A stretch of DNA of 41,386 nucleotides from an uncultured Prevotella sp. (GTDB lineage Bacteria; Bacteroidota; Bacteroidia; Bacteroidales; Bacteroidaceae), in assembly GCA_900314995.1 (NCBI GenBank), contig OMXK01000028.1, forward strand, positions 1 to 41,386, given 5' to 3'. Shown one piece after another: positions 17,393 through 24,962 of the stretch. The stretch's first letter is position 1. Each line of letters begins with the position of its first letter. The translations under genes were made by a program, and so were the position numbers. The notes under the pieces are model-generated. The model searched no databases. It was not told where the DNA came from and was given only the letters and a program-made list of their open reading frames with translations.

Positions 17393-19692
17393 CGTATGGC
17401 ATAGAGATAGCCCAGCAGGGCCATCTTGCCACGCATGGTCTCACGTGGGGTGAACTCACCGTTAACCCAGAAATAGCGCTGATTGAAGAATGACTCCTGT
17501 CGCGGCCAAGTGGTGGTCACTTTCATACCTTCCACGTTCCACACAGGATAGCAGTATTTCAGGAGCACGCGGGCATCACCGCCGTTATGACCAGGCGACC
17601 AAGTCTCGGTGCCGTTGAAAGGCGTCTGTCCAGGATGACTTTCAGGGGCACCGTCGTTTCTGCCTGTGGTGTAGCAGTCGGTGATATGGCGCTCACCCAG
17701 TCCTGTCATCTCCACGATATTGCCGGGGTTACGTCCCAGACTCCAGCTAGCCTCCGTGAACATCACGTGCTCCAGGGCTTTCTTCTCTGCCTTGTCGGCG
17801 ATATAGTGGGCCAGCATCACGAGCTGCAGGTTCTGCGACACCTGCCAGCGGCGGTCGTTGGCACTGCGGCGCGAGGGACGCTGGGCCATGTTGGCGATAT
17901 TATAGCTTTCTGCCTCGGCCTTCACACCGGCCTTGATGGCGGCATAAATATCGGCATAATGGCGCGGCTGCGGACAGGTAAGATAGGCAGCAGCTATCCA
18001 GGTGTTGTTGATAGCCACCTTATACGGTTCCTTGGCGAAGATATCCTCCCACTCAGTGTCGCCTGTCAGGTTATAGAGATAGGCGGCAGCCATCTGACGG
18101 AAGTCGCGGCCACGCATCTGCATACTGCCGATGTCCTGACGGTCATCGAGCTGGTTCCACTCCTGCTTGGCAGCATAGCGGAAAGCCTTGATGGCCTCAT
18201 CGGTATAGTACTGGCGCAGCGAGTCGTTGCCTTGCAGACGGAAGGCCTCAGCGGTGATGGCACAGTTGGCGGCATTAGCCCAAGCAGCCATCGTCGTGCA
18301 GCCTGCCTGATACATCACGCTCCAGCCTGCATCAGGATTGGTCACACCCTGTGAATAACCCTCGCCATCGCGGATAGAGAGGAAGAAGTCTACCTCGTTA
18401 CGGGCCTCATCGATGATGTCGGGGATACCATTGCCACTCTCACGGATGCCGAGGTTGTCATCACTCAGACGTCCACCAGAGAGGATATAAGGCAATAGCA
18501 TGTCGTAGATGTTACTTACGTGAGCCAGATGACGGTCCCAGTCGAAGGCATCTGAGTGACCACCCTTCACGTCGATGTTCACAGGATTACCCGGCAGACG
18601 GTGCTGCCAGAAGCGCGACTCAAGAGCTGGTTTGAAGTGGGGCTCATCCCACACATCGGTATGCAGGTCGCGCCACTCCTGCATGAAGGGGTGGAAGTCG
18701 GTCTTATAGACAGTGAATCCCTTGGGATCGGTCTCGGGGATAAACTGCGGCTGGCGGGGAACAGGCCACACATGCTCGGGATCCTTAGGCTCGCCAAGAC
18801 GCATATAGTAGTAGCCGCGTACAGAGTAACGGAAAGGCTGGTAATACACATCGGCAGCAATGTCGAAGTCCATGCTGCAGCCTACATCCTCCACCACCAG
18901 ACGATAGCGCCCGGGGGCAGTGCCCTTGAAGTCGATGTTCCACACGTCGGTTCCGATGAGCGGCTTCTGTCCAGCCTCCTGCGCAGCATCAGCGGCCGAT
19001 TTCCAGAACTTAACCACACCTGCACTCTGCTTCTTCTTTGTCTTTACATTATATAAATATACCTTACGGCCTTCCCATTCGCGATAGTCGCGCTGCCCGC
19101 CGTCGCCCAGCCACTGGTAGAGATCAGCGGCATGCGTCTGTTCTGTGGGCGAATAGCCGATGATGTTCACATGCACAGCCTCCGACTGACTGTTCCACAC
19201 GTCGAAACATACAGAGGCAGTCTTCGCATCGCTTCCGATATTCCCGGGGATGTCTACGGTGTATGTGCAACCCTGCTTCATCGGCTGTGCCAGCTGCAGG
19301 AAGAGCCAGTGGTCGTTCTCGCTGGTGAGCGTGTGGTCGGTGTTCATCGGCTTCGACTTGCGCCACACCTTCAGCGGCTGTGCCGTCTGGAATGCCTTGT
19401 CGTCGGCAGAGCTGATCTGCCAGAGTGCTGCCTGCTGCGCCTCTGCAGCCTTCAGTCTTTCGCCGAACACCACGAGCGTGTCGTCGCCCTCCGAGAACGA
19501 GTGTCCCAGATAGGCGCTGGTGCCCGTGCCACTGTCACGGTAGTGCACCTCACCGTCACGGAACTGTACCATGAGATAATTCTTGTCGATGATTCTCAGC
19601 CCGATAAACTTGGTGGCTGATGCTGGCGCGACTGTCAGGAGAAACACGACAGCCAGCGACGCTTTGAGAAAAGTTCGTGTCATATTATTCAT
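17389..19692 (-). CDS. Secreted GH9-family glycoside hydrolase
   Basis: 767 residues from MNNMTRTFLKASLAVVFLL; the longer open frame upstream would cross the -7 element and is not used. Signal peptide about 1-26. An N-terminal immunoglobulin-like domain of the CelD_N type occupies about 160-290, followed by the (alpha/alpha)6 barrel: GGHSDAFDWDRHLAHVSNIY (about 377-396, carrying the Asp pair that activates water), NGIPDIIDEARNEVDFFL, and SLGRNPGNIVEMTGLG near the C-terminus. The proton-donor glutamate is probably in VNGEFTPRETM just before the end. GH9 enzymes are endo- or exo-acting beta-1,4-glucanases or act on xyloglucan and mixed-linkage glucan. An alternative ATG is at 19683. No SusC/D partner is nearby. 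Confidence 0.83.
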   Translation of the reverse strand: MNNMTRTFLKASLAVVFLLTVAPASATKFIGLRIIDKNYLMVQFRDGEVHYRDSGTGTSAYLGHSFSEGDDTLVVFGERLKAAEAQQAALWQISSADDKAFQTAQPLKVWRKSKPMNTDHTLTSENDHWLFLQLAQPMKQGCTYTVDIPGNIGSDAKTASVCFDVWNSQSEAVHVNIIGYSPTEQTHAADLYQWLGDGGQRDYREWEGRKVYLYNVKTKKKQSAGVVKFWKSAADAAQEAGQKPLIGTDVWNIDFKGTAPGRYRLVVEDVGCSMDFDIAADVYYQPFRYSVRGYYYMRLGEPKDPEHVWPVPRQPQFIPETDPKGFTVYKTDFHPFMQEWRDLHTDVWDEPHFKPALESRFWQHRLPGNPVNIDVKGGHSDAFDWDRHLAHVSNIYDMLLPYILSGGRLSDDNLGIRESGNGIPDIIDEARNEVDFFLSIRDGEGYSQGVTNPDAGWSVMYQAGCTTMAAWANAANCAITAEAFRLQGNDSLRQYYTDEAIKAFRYAAKQEWNQLDDRQDIGSMQMRGRDFRQMAAAYLYNLTGDTEWEDIFAKEPYKVAINNTWIAAAYLTCPQPRHYADIYAAIKAGVKAEAESYNIANMAQRPSRRSANDRRWQVSQNLQLVMLAHYIADKAEKKALEHVMFTEASWSLGRNPGNIVEMTGLGERHITDCYTTGRNDGAPESHPGQTPFNGTETWSPGHNGGDARVLLKYCYPVWNVEGMKVTTTWPRQESFFNQRYFWVNGEFTPRETMRGKMALLGYLYAIR

Positions 19693-19713
19693 ACATTGTT
19701 GATTATCAAGCCG

Positions 19714-19721
19714 CAAAGTTA
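19714..19721 (-). promoter_or_regulatory. -7 element for the GH9 gene
   Basis: TAACTTTG on the minus strand, 22 nt upstream of the ATG at 19692; no clear -33 TTG was found. Confidence 0.5.
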
Positions 19722-19773
19722 CAACAATTATTTGAAAAGAACGCGTTTTTGACGATAATATGACGTATTTTTG

Positions 19774-19804
19774 TTGCGTATCTATAAAAAAACGCGTAAA
19801 TTTG
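19774..19804 (+). promoter_or_regulatory. Promoter of the cobalamin operon
   Basis: TTG (19774-19776), 20 nt, TAAATTTG (19797-19804). The ATG at 19814 follows the -7 element by only 9 nt, so the leader would be a few nucleotides long, with no room for a cobalamin riboswitch. Confidence 0.55.
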
Positions 19805-19813
19805 CACACAGAA

Positions 19814-20824
19814 ATGAACAAGGGTATCATCTACTGTATCGGTTTGGGCGCACTTATCCTGCTGCTTTTCGTGCTGAACTTGTTGCTGGGGTCGGTTTCA
19901 ATTCCAGCCAGTGATGTGTTGCGTATCTTGATGGGCGACACTTCGGAAAAAAGTTCCTGGCAGTTCATCGTCCTACAGTCGCGCCTGCCGCAGGCCATCA
20001 CAGCCGTCTTCTGCGGTGCCTCACTCGCCGTCAGCGGTCTGATGCTGCAGACGGCCTTCCGCAACCCTCTGGCGGGTCCCAGCATTTTCGGCATCAACAG
20101 CGGTGCAGGTCTGGGCGTCGCCCTTGTCATGCTTTTCCTCGGTGGTGGCCTCTCCATCGGTTCTGTCAGCGTCAGCGGCTTTGCAGCCATCCTGCTGGCA
20201 GCCTTCATCGGTGCCATGGCCGTGATGGCGGTCATCTTCTTTTTCTCGACACTCGTGCGCAACAACGTGATGCTCCTCATCATCGGCATCATGATCGGCT
20301 ATATCTCCAACTCGGCCATCTCGCTGCTCAATTTCTTCGCCACAGACGAGGGTGTCAAGTCGTATATGGTCTGGGGCATGGGCTCCTTCGGTGGGGTATC
20401 GATGGCCAATATGCCCGTGTTCCTCACGGTATCGCTGGCAGGACTCGTGGGCGCCCTCCTGCTCATCAAACCGCTGAATGCCCTGATGCTCGGCGACCGC
20501 TATGCCGAGAACCTCGGGGTGAACATCCTCCAGGTGCGCAACTGGCTGCTCGTCATCACAGGTCTGCTCACGGCTATCACCACGGCCTTCTGTGGCCCTG
20601 TGGCCTTTATCGGCCTCGCAGTGCCCCATATCGCCCGTCTGTTGCTCACCACCGACAACCACCGCCAACTGCTGCCTGCCACGCTCCTCTGCGGGGCGGT
20701 TGTAGCCCTTATTTGCAACCTGCTCTGCTACCTGCCAGGCGAGTCAGGCGTACTCCCCCTCAATGCCGTCACGCCCCTCATCGGCGCTCCCGTCATCATC
20801 TATGTCATAGCCAGAAAAAGATAA
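19814..20824 (+). CDS. btuC: FecCD-family ABC transporter permease, probably BtuC (vitamin B12)
   Basis: 336 residues from MNKGIIYCIGLGALILLL; the upstream in-frame codons would precede the promoter. A hydrophobic protein with about ten membrane helices. FecCD/BtuC landmarks: RLPQAITAVFCGASLAVSG near the N-terminus, LQTAFRNPLAGPSIFGINSG (the coupling/channel region), LNALMLGDRYAENLGV, and VAFIGLAVPHIARLL. The family imports iron-siderophores, haem or corrinoids. Six nt separate it from cobC and the following genes overlap, so the operon context argues for corrinoid (cobinamide/B12) uptake feeding the salvage enzymes. The ATPase and binding protein are not in the window. Specificity for B12 is inference from context. 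Confidence 0.75.
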   Translation: MNKGIIYCIGLGALILLLFVLNLLLGSVSIPASDVLRILMGDTSEKSSWQFIVLQSRLPQAITAVFCGASLAVSGLMLQTAFRNPLAGPSIFGINSGAGLGVALVMLFLGGGLSIGSVSVSGFAAILLAAFIGAMAVMAVIFFFSTLVRNNVMLLIIGIMIGYISNSAISLLNFFATDEGVKSYMVWGMGSFGGVSMANMPVFLTVSLAGLVGALLLIKPLNALMLGDRYAENLGVNILQVRNWLLVITGLLTAITTAFCGPVAFIGLAVPHIARLLLTTDNHRQLLPATLLCGAVVALICNLLCYLPGESGVLPLNAVTPLIGAPVIIYVIARKR

Positions 20825-20830
20825 GCATAT

Positions 20831-21361
20831 ATGGAAGTAATACTGATCAGACACACCAGTGTCGACGTGCCCAAGGGCACCTGCTACGGCCACACCGACG
20901 TACCCGTGGCTGCCACTTTCGAACAAGAAGCCGAGGTCACCAGGCAGAACCTCGCCCAGTACCTGCCCTTCGATGCCGTCTATGCCTCGCCACTCACCCG
21001 TGCCCGCCTGCTCGCCAGCTACTGCGGCTATCCCCAGCCACGGCTCGACAACCGCCTGAAGGAGATGCACATGGGCGATTGGGAGATGCAGCTCTACGAT
21101 GAGATTACCGATCCCTACAAGGAGCAGTGGTACAACGACTATATGCACCTGCCCACCCCTCATGGCGAAGGCTTCCCCCAGCTCTACCAGCGCGTGGCCA
21201 GCTTCCTCGACGAACTGAAGCATGAAGACTATCGTCGCGTGGCCGTCTTTGCCCATGGCGGCGTACTCATCTGTGCAGGCCTCTATGGCAAGCTCTTCGC
21301 GCCCGAAAAGGCCTGGGATAATCTGGTGCCCTACGGCGGCATAGAAAAAATAGAACTATGA
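20831..21361 (+). CDS. cobC: Alpha-ribazole phosphatase CobC
   Basis: 176 residues, cytoplasmic. Histidine phosphatase superfamily (clade 1): nucleophile in VILIRHTSVDVPKG (H8, with the RHT form typical of CobC rather than RHG), the CYGHTDVP element, SPLTRAR, E78 in LKEMHMGDWE and the second histidine H142 in FAHGG. It removes phosphate from alpha-ribazole-5'-phosphate (or adenosylcobalamin-5'-phosphate) in the nucleotide-loop branch of B12 synthesis and salvage. It lies 6 nt behind the permease and overlaps cobU by 4 nt (ATGA). Another phosphoglycerate-mutase-like phosphatase is possible, but the neighbours make CobC much the best reading. Confidence 0.85.
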   Translation: MEVILIRHTSVDVPKGTCYGHTDVPVAATFEQEAEVTRQNLAQYLPFDAVYASPLTRARLLASYCGYPQPRLDNRLKEMHMGDWEMQLYDEITDPYKEQWYNDYMHLPTPHGEGFPQLYQRVASFLDELKHEDYRRVAVFAHGGVLICAGLYGKLFAPEKAWDNLVPYGGIEKIEL

Positions 21362-21876
21362 CACGAAAGATCATACTCATCACCGGAGGCCAGCGTTCAG
21401 GCAAGAGTGGCGAGGCCGAGCGCCTGGCACTGAGTCTTGCTGAAAACCCCGTCTATCTGGCCACCGCCCATGTGTGGGACGAAGAGTTCCGTGAGCGGGT
21501 GCATCGTCATCAGGCACGCCGCGGCCCGCAATGGACCAACATCGAGGAAGAGAAATTCCTCAGCCGTCACGATGTCTCGGGTCGCGTCGTCGTCATCGAC
21601 TGCGTCACGCTCTGGCTTACGAACTTCTTCTTCGAGACCTCCGAGGTAGACCACACGCTGGAGACCGTCAAAGCCGAGTTCGACCGTTTCACTGCCCAGG
21701 AAGCCACCTTCATCTTCGTCACCAACGAGATAGGCAGCGGCGGTGTCAGCGAGAATGCCATCCAGCGCAAGTTTACCGACCTGGAGGGTTGGATGAATCA
21801 GTATATCGCCCGGCAGGCTGACGAGGTCATCCTTATGGTCTCCGGCATACCAGTAAAAATAAAAGAGCAAAAATGA
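21358..21876 (+). CDS. cobU: Adenosylcobinamide kinase / adenosylcobinamide-phosphate guanylyltransferase CobU
   Basis: 172 residues, the usual family length. P-loop GGQRSGKS (10-17) opens the protein, followed by E/RVHRHQARRGPQW, in which H51 aligns with the histidine that is guanylylated in Salmonella CobU, and VVVIDCVTLWLTN, the Walker-B-like strand. ATFIFVTNEIGSGG is also a family motif. It phosphorylates adenosylcobinamide and then transfers GMP to give adenosylcobinamide-GDP. Four-nt ATGA overlaps on both sides (with cobC and cobT) indicate tight translational coupling. Confidence 0.93.
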   Translation: MTRKIILITGGQRSGKSGEAERLALSLAENPVYLATAHVWDEEFRERVHRHQARRGPQWTNIEEEKFLSRHDVSGRVVVIDCVTLWLTNFFFETSEVDHTLETVKAEFDRFTAQEATFIFVTNEIGSGGVSENAIQRKFTDLEGWMNQYIARQADEVILMVSGIPVKIKEQK

Positions 21877-22910
21877 AGCAATTCAATATTCAGCCACTCG
21901 ACCGCTCAATGCAAGCGGCGATCCAACAGAAAATCGACAACCTCAACAAGCCAAAGGGCTCCTTGGGGCGCCTCGAAGAGCTCGCCATGCAGATCTGCCT
22001 TGTGCAGCAGACGCTCACCCCTTCGCTCGCCCACCCCTGCCATCTGCTCCTTGGAGCCGACCACGGCATCGAGCGCGAAGGTGTCAGCGTGTCGCCGCGC
22101 GATGTCACCTGGCAGCAGATGATCAACTTCACCCATGGTGGCGGAGGCGTCAATATGTTCTGCCGTCAGCATGGCTTCAAACTCCGCATCGTCGATGTCG
22201 GTGTCGATCACGACCTCTCCGCCGTGCCAGGCATCATCAACCATAAGATAGCCTGGGGCACCAAGAATTTCCTCTACGAGCCCGCCATGAGCGAGGCCGA
22301 ATACGAGCAGGCCATTGAGATTGGTGCCTCGCTGGCCGACGAGTGCATCGCCGAGGGCTGCCACGTGCTCTGCATCGGAGAGATGGGCATTGCCAACACC
22401 TCGCCCTCCAGCATCTGGATGAGTCTCTTCGGCGATATCCCCCTTGCTGATTGTATAGGAGCCGGTGCAGGACTCGACAAACCTGGCATCCGTCATAAGA
22501 TTGAGGTACTGTCCAAGGCATTAGACAACTATCAGGCGCACCATCGCGGCATCTCCCCCCTGCGCTACTTCGGCGGCTTCGAGATGATCGCCGCCATCGG
22601 CGCCATGCTGCGCGCAGCCGAAGCACAGGTACTCGTCCTCGTCGACGGCTTCATCATGACTGCCTGTGCCGTTGCCGCCATCCGTCTCTGCCCCGCCTCA
22701 CAGGATTATATGGTGTTCACCCACTGTGGCGACGAGAGCGGCCACCGCATGATGCTCGACATCGTCGGAGCCCGCCCCCTGCTATCCCTCGGCCTCCGTC
22801 TCGGCGAAGGCACCGGTGCCCTCTGTGCCTTCCCCATCATCGACTCCGCCGTCCGCATGATGAACGAGATGAACAACTTCGCCTCCGCCCAGATCACCAA
22901 GTACTTCTAA
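21873..22910 (+). CDS. cobT: Nicotinate-nucleotide:dimethylbenzimidazole phosphoribosyltransferase CobT
   Basis: 345 residues. Family motifs run in order: KPKGSLGRLEELA (26-38), LLGADHGIEREGVS (59-72), INFTHGGGGVN, CIGEMGIANTSPSS (167-180), and RLGEGTGALCAFPIID with E312, the counterpart of the catalytic Glu317 of Salmonella CobT. It makes alpha-ribazole phosphate (or another lower-ligand nucleotide) from nicotinate mononucleotide and a base. It is the last gene of the cobalamin operon. In many Bacteroidales cobS follows; here the stop overlaps the stop of the convergent vsr gene by 4 nt (CTAA), so cobS is absent from this locus. Confidence 0.95.
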   Translation: MKQFNIQPLDRSMQAAIQQKIDNLNKPKGSLGRLEELAMQICLVQQTLTPSLAHPCHLLLGADHGIEREGVSVSPRDVTWQQMINFTHGGGGVNMFCRQHGFKLRIVDVGVDHDLSAVPGIINHKIAWGTKNFLYEPAMSEAEYEQAIEIGASLADECIAEGCHVLCIGEMGIANTSPSSIWMSLFGDIPLADCIGAGAGLDKPGIRHKIEVLSKALDNYQAHHRGISPLRYFGGFEMIAAIGAMLRAAEAQVLVLVDGFIMTACAVAAIRLCPASQDYMVFTHCGDESGHRMMLDIVGARPLLSLGLRLGEGTGALCAFPIIDSAVRMMNEMNNFASAQITKYF

Positions 22911-23470
22911 CGCCTCGCACTGTCCTCCGCAGCTTTTAGCATATTATCCTCTTCCTCCAGTTTCGGATATGGTTTGCCAATCACCGCATGCTCCTCCAGC
23001 CAAATCTTATTCAGCGTAAACGCCAGTGAATTTAGCGTAGCCTCGCGCTTCTTCGGCTTCAACTCACACTCCCAGATGGTGATGCAATGCCACCCCATCT
23101 CTGCCAACTTCCGCTGCTCCTCGATGTCACGTTCCTGGTTCCTCCTTATCTTCGCCACCCAGAAATCACGGTTCGTCTTCGGAATCTTACAACACTCCGA
23201 GTCCGTTAACAGATAATCGTCCCCCTCTCCCTTGGGAATGGGGTTAGGGGTGAGGCTCTTGTGCCCATGCCAGAAGCATCCGTTCACGAAGATACATGTG
23301 CGATACTTCTTCAACACCAAGTCAGGATGCCCCGGCAACCGTGGAGAATTAAGCCGATAACGGAACCCCCTGCTCCACAGCCCCTTGCGCACAATCATCT
23401 CTGGCTTCGTATCCTTCGAATGGATCGCTGCCATATTCTTATGCCGCTGTTCTGCAGAAAGTTTATCCAT
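22907..23470 (-). CDS. vsr: Very short patch repair (Vsr) endonuclease with an inserted loop
   Basis: 187 residues from MDKLSAEQRHKNMAAIHSKD; the frame is open upstream only because it passes into non-coding sequence. Vsr nicks DNA 5' of T:G mismatches arising from deaminated 5-methylcytosine. Visible motifs: SKDTKPE, FRYRLNSPRLPGHPDLV with the catalytic Asp D50, and CIFVNGCFWHGHK (59-71). Where family members run almost directly from the histidine motif to the conserved IPKTN..FW, this protein carries about 20 extra residues (72-91, SLTPNPIPKGEGDDYLL then TDS), encoded by a GC-rich repeat. The C-terminal WHCITIWECEL strand is intact. No cytosine methyltransferase gene is in the window. Upstream on the same strand lie a Nudix remnant and KilA-N, so it is probably cotranscribed with them. 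Confidence 0.88.
   Translation of the reverse strand: MDKLSAEQRHKNMAAIHSKDTKPEMIVRKGLWSRGFRYRLNSPRLPGHPDLVLKKYRTCIFVNGCFWHGHKSLTPNPIPKGEGDDYLLTDSECCKIPKTNRDFWVAKIRRNQERDIEEQRKLAEMGWHCITIWECELKPKKREATLNSLAFTLNKIWLEEHAVIGKPYPKLEEEDNMLKAAEDSARR
23221..23257 (-). repeat. GC-rich semi-palindromic repeat inserted in vsr
   Basis: C-rich left half (CCCCCTCTCCC) and G-rich right half (GGGGTTAGGGG) around TTGGGAAT. On the coding strand it reads SLTPNPIPKGEGD, a peptide of the kind generated by dispersed 'TP(T)PSPKGEG' intergenic repeats that have entered genes. Its exact borders are estimated from where the Vsr alignment breaks. Confidence 0.6.
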
Positions 23471-23492
23471 ATATGTTTGACTCACAAAGTTG

Positions 23493-23636
23493 CTATGTTT
23501 TCTGGCGCAAACGAAAAGAGATGTTCTCAACGACGGCTTTATCAGCAGGAAGCCAGGCGACGCTCTCAAGTTCGTCTTTCGCAAGCCAGCGCGCTGCTTC
23601 GTGCTCTTTCAGCGTCAGGCTGGAGAATAGATAGAA
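23493..23636 (-). pseudogene. C-terminal remnant of a MutT-type Nudix hydrolase
   Basis: Directly after the KilA-N stop codon, and in the same reading frame, the minus strand continues for 47 codons to TAG (23495-23493): FYLFSS, LTLKEHEAARWL, AKDELESVAWLPADKAVVE, ending RLRQKT. The EH-x(3)-RWL ... ELxxVxWLPAD pattern is the characteristic C-terminus of MutT/8-oxo-dGTP (or CTP) pyrophosphohydrolases. The Nudix box and the whole N-terminal two thirds are missing, and no start codon or ribosome site precedes the fragment, so it is a dead remnant. Only 22 nt separate it from vsr, suggesting an ancestral mutT-vsr repair pair. It is too short to have been called as a gene on its own. Confidence 0.82.
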
Positions 23637-24437
23637 TTATTTTAATAATATCCTATTATCGTTCCCCTCCAGCACTTGCATTTGCTGAATAGCAATCTGA
23701 TTGAGTTTCACAAGCCTTTCACCCTGTTGTATTCCATCGTTGATGAGCACGGCATTGATATTCTCCATATTTGAGAGGCAAATCAATTCATTGATAGTGG
23801 CATAGTCACGAATATTGCCTTTCAATTCGGGATTGGCTTCTCGCCATTGTTTGGCAGTCATTCCAAACATAGCAACATTTAGCACATCGGCTTCTTCGGC
23901 ATAGATGATACTGGCCTGCGCAGGAGTAATTTCTTCAGGAATCAAATGGCTTTTGATGGCATCGGTATGAATATGGTAGTTAATCTTGGATAGTTCTCTC
24001 TTTGCCGTCCATCCCAACATTTTTTGCTCCTCAGCTTTCAGTCGTTGGTATTCCTTAACCAGTAGCAGTTGGAACTTAGGGCTTATCCACATGCCAAAGT
24101 GATAGGCAATATCTCGGTGGGCATAAGTGCCACCATAGCGTCCCGCCTTGGAAAAGATACCAATAGCACCAGTCTTTTCTATCCATGTCTTGACTGACAG
24201 GACAAAGTTATTACTGCCCGCCATATTTCTAAAAGTACCGAATTCGGTACAATTAAAATTGGGATTGTAGAGCATTTCCCATTCGCCAAGGTACTCAATC
24301 GTGCTTTTCAGACTGAGCCAACGAAAGATGATGTGCTCTTGCAACTGGCTACGAGCCATATCAGTCAGTGAAATGTAATCATCGTCATTATGGGAAACGA
24401 TGGTAATCTCTGTATTCTGGACATTAATCTTTGCCAT
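23637..24437 (-). CDS. KilA-N domain protein
   Basis: 266 residues, no signal peptide. The N-terminal about 110 residues are a KilA-N domain: YISLTDMARSQLQEHIIFRW, STIEYLGEWEMLYNPNFNC, a conserved NFVLSVKTWIEKTGAIGIF stretch and AYHFGMWISPKFQLLLVKEY. The domain is a DNA-binding fold common in phages, poxviruses and bacterial accessory genes. The C-terminal half is mostly helical (ALINDGIQQGERLVKLNQIA may form a coiled coil). It has its own promoter and is visibly more AT-rich than neighbouring genes, which with its position over a truncated Nudix gene points to horizontal gain. No integrase or phage structural gene is adjacent. Biological role unknown. Confidence 0.85.
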   Translation of the reverse strand: MAKINVQNTEITIVSHNDDDYISLTDMARSQLQEHIIFRWLSLKSTIEYLGEWEMLYNPNFNCTEFGTFRNMAGSNNFVLSVKTWIEKTGAIGIFSKAGRYGGTYAHRDIAYHFGMWISPKFQLLLVKEYQRLKAEEQKMLGWTAKRELSKINYHIHTDAIKSHLIPEEITPAQASIIYAEEADVLNVAMFGMTAKQWREANPELKGNIRDYATINELICLSNMENINAVLINDGIQQGERLVKLNQIAIQQMQVLEGNDNRILLK

Positions 24438-24467
24438 AAGCGGTCTATCTATTATGAATTATGTGTG

Positions 24468-24498
24468 CAAAGTTACGAAAAATATATGAAATCTCCAA
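24468..24498 (-). promoter_or_regulatory. Promoter of the KilA-N gene
   Basis: On the minus strand TTG (24498-24496), 20 nt, TAACTTTG (24475-24468); leader about 25-30 nt to the ATG at 24437. It probably also serves the downstream Nudix remnant and vsr. Confidence 0.65.
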
Positions 24499-24596
24499 TT
24501 TTTCTTTTGTTTACGACAAGATTTTGCACTATGCCAACCCTTTGTCGCATATCCCCCACTCCGTCGCAACAACTTGGGAAAGAATTCCTCAATATC

Positions 24597-24628
24597 TTTG
24601 GAATCTGCCAAAAATCACCTTACCTTTG
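24597..24628 (+). promoter_or_regulatory. Orphan promoter with no gene downstream
   Basis: TTTG (24597-24600), 20 nt, TACCTTTG (24621-24628), as good as the promoters of real genes here. Transcription would enter the 26-bp inverted repeat; no open frame of meaningful length follows before the minus-strand GH3. Confidence 0.5.
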
Positions 24629-24651
24629 CAGGAAAAGACAGAAATCAACAA

Positions 24652-24785
24652 TTCAACATTTCAACAATTCAACAATTTGAAAGTTGAAAAGGGCAACAAT
24701 TGGATTCAAATATAATTAAAATCTTCTTTGTTGATTTTTTTGCACCTTTCAAAAACACCAATTGTTGAATTGTTGAAATGTTGAA
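24652..24785. repeat. Perfect 26-bp inverted repeat, arms 82 nt apart
   Basis: Arms at 24652-24677 and 24760-24785 are exact reverse complements (TTCAACATTTC, then AACAATTC, AACAATT). Each arm is itself a degenerate tandem of 8-9-mers of the form CAACAATT. A second partial pairing (TTTGAAAG/CTTTCAAA) lies just inside the arms. As RNA it would fold into a long AU-rich stem. Confidence 0.85.
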
Positions 24786-24808
24786 CTTGTGTTCGATGGG
24801 TAATTGAC

Positions 24809-24870
24809 TTTCTTACCGAGAAACTACCCGTTTGGTTGGATTGGACGCATAGTTTCTTACCGAGAAGCTA
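24809..24870. repeat. Pair of 18-nt direct repeats, each a small hairpin
   Basis: TTTCTTACCGAGAA(A/G)CTA occurs at 24809-24826 and 24853-24870, differing at one base. Each contains TTCT-TACCG-AGAA, a short stem with a 5-nt loop. The first copy is also flanked by GGGTA/TACCC. Confidence 0.7.
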
Positions 24871-24887
24871 GGATTATTAGCGGCGGG

Positions 24888-24962
24888 GCCTCTCGCTGAG
24901 GTCAGGACCTGACGAGAAAGTCGCAAGCGACTTTACGTCAGTGCCAGACCCCAGTGAGAGGC
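24888..24962. repeat. Large imperfect hairpin
   Basis: Outer arms 24888-24903 and 24947-24962 (16 nt each) pair with two mismatches. Inside, CTGACG (24909-24914) pairs with CGTCAG (24936-24941) and AAAGTCG (24917-24923) with CGACTTT (24928-24934) around a CAAG loop. The right outer arm is the first part of the adjacent tandem repeat. It could serve as terminator for the GH3 operon, but it is much larger than needed and lacks a T-tract. Confidence 0.75.

Noticed and set aside
19693-19813. Cobalamin riboswitch before the permease
   Set aside because: Only about 120 nt separate it from GH9, the promoter sits 9 nt before the ATG, and no B12-box-like sequence was recognised.
23637-24437. Prophage or integrative element around KilA-N
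   Set aside because: No integrase, structural, replication or tRNA attachment features are nearby; only the single gene stands out.
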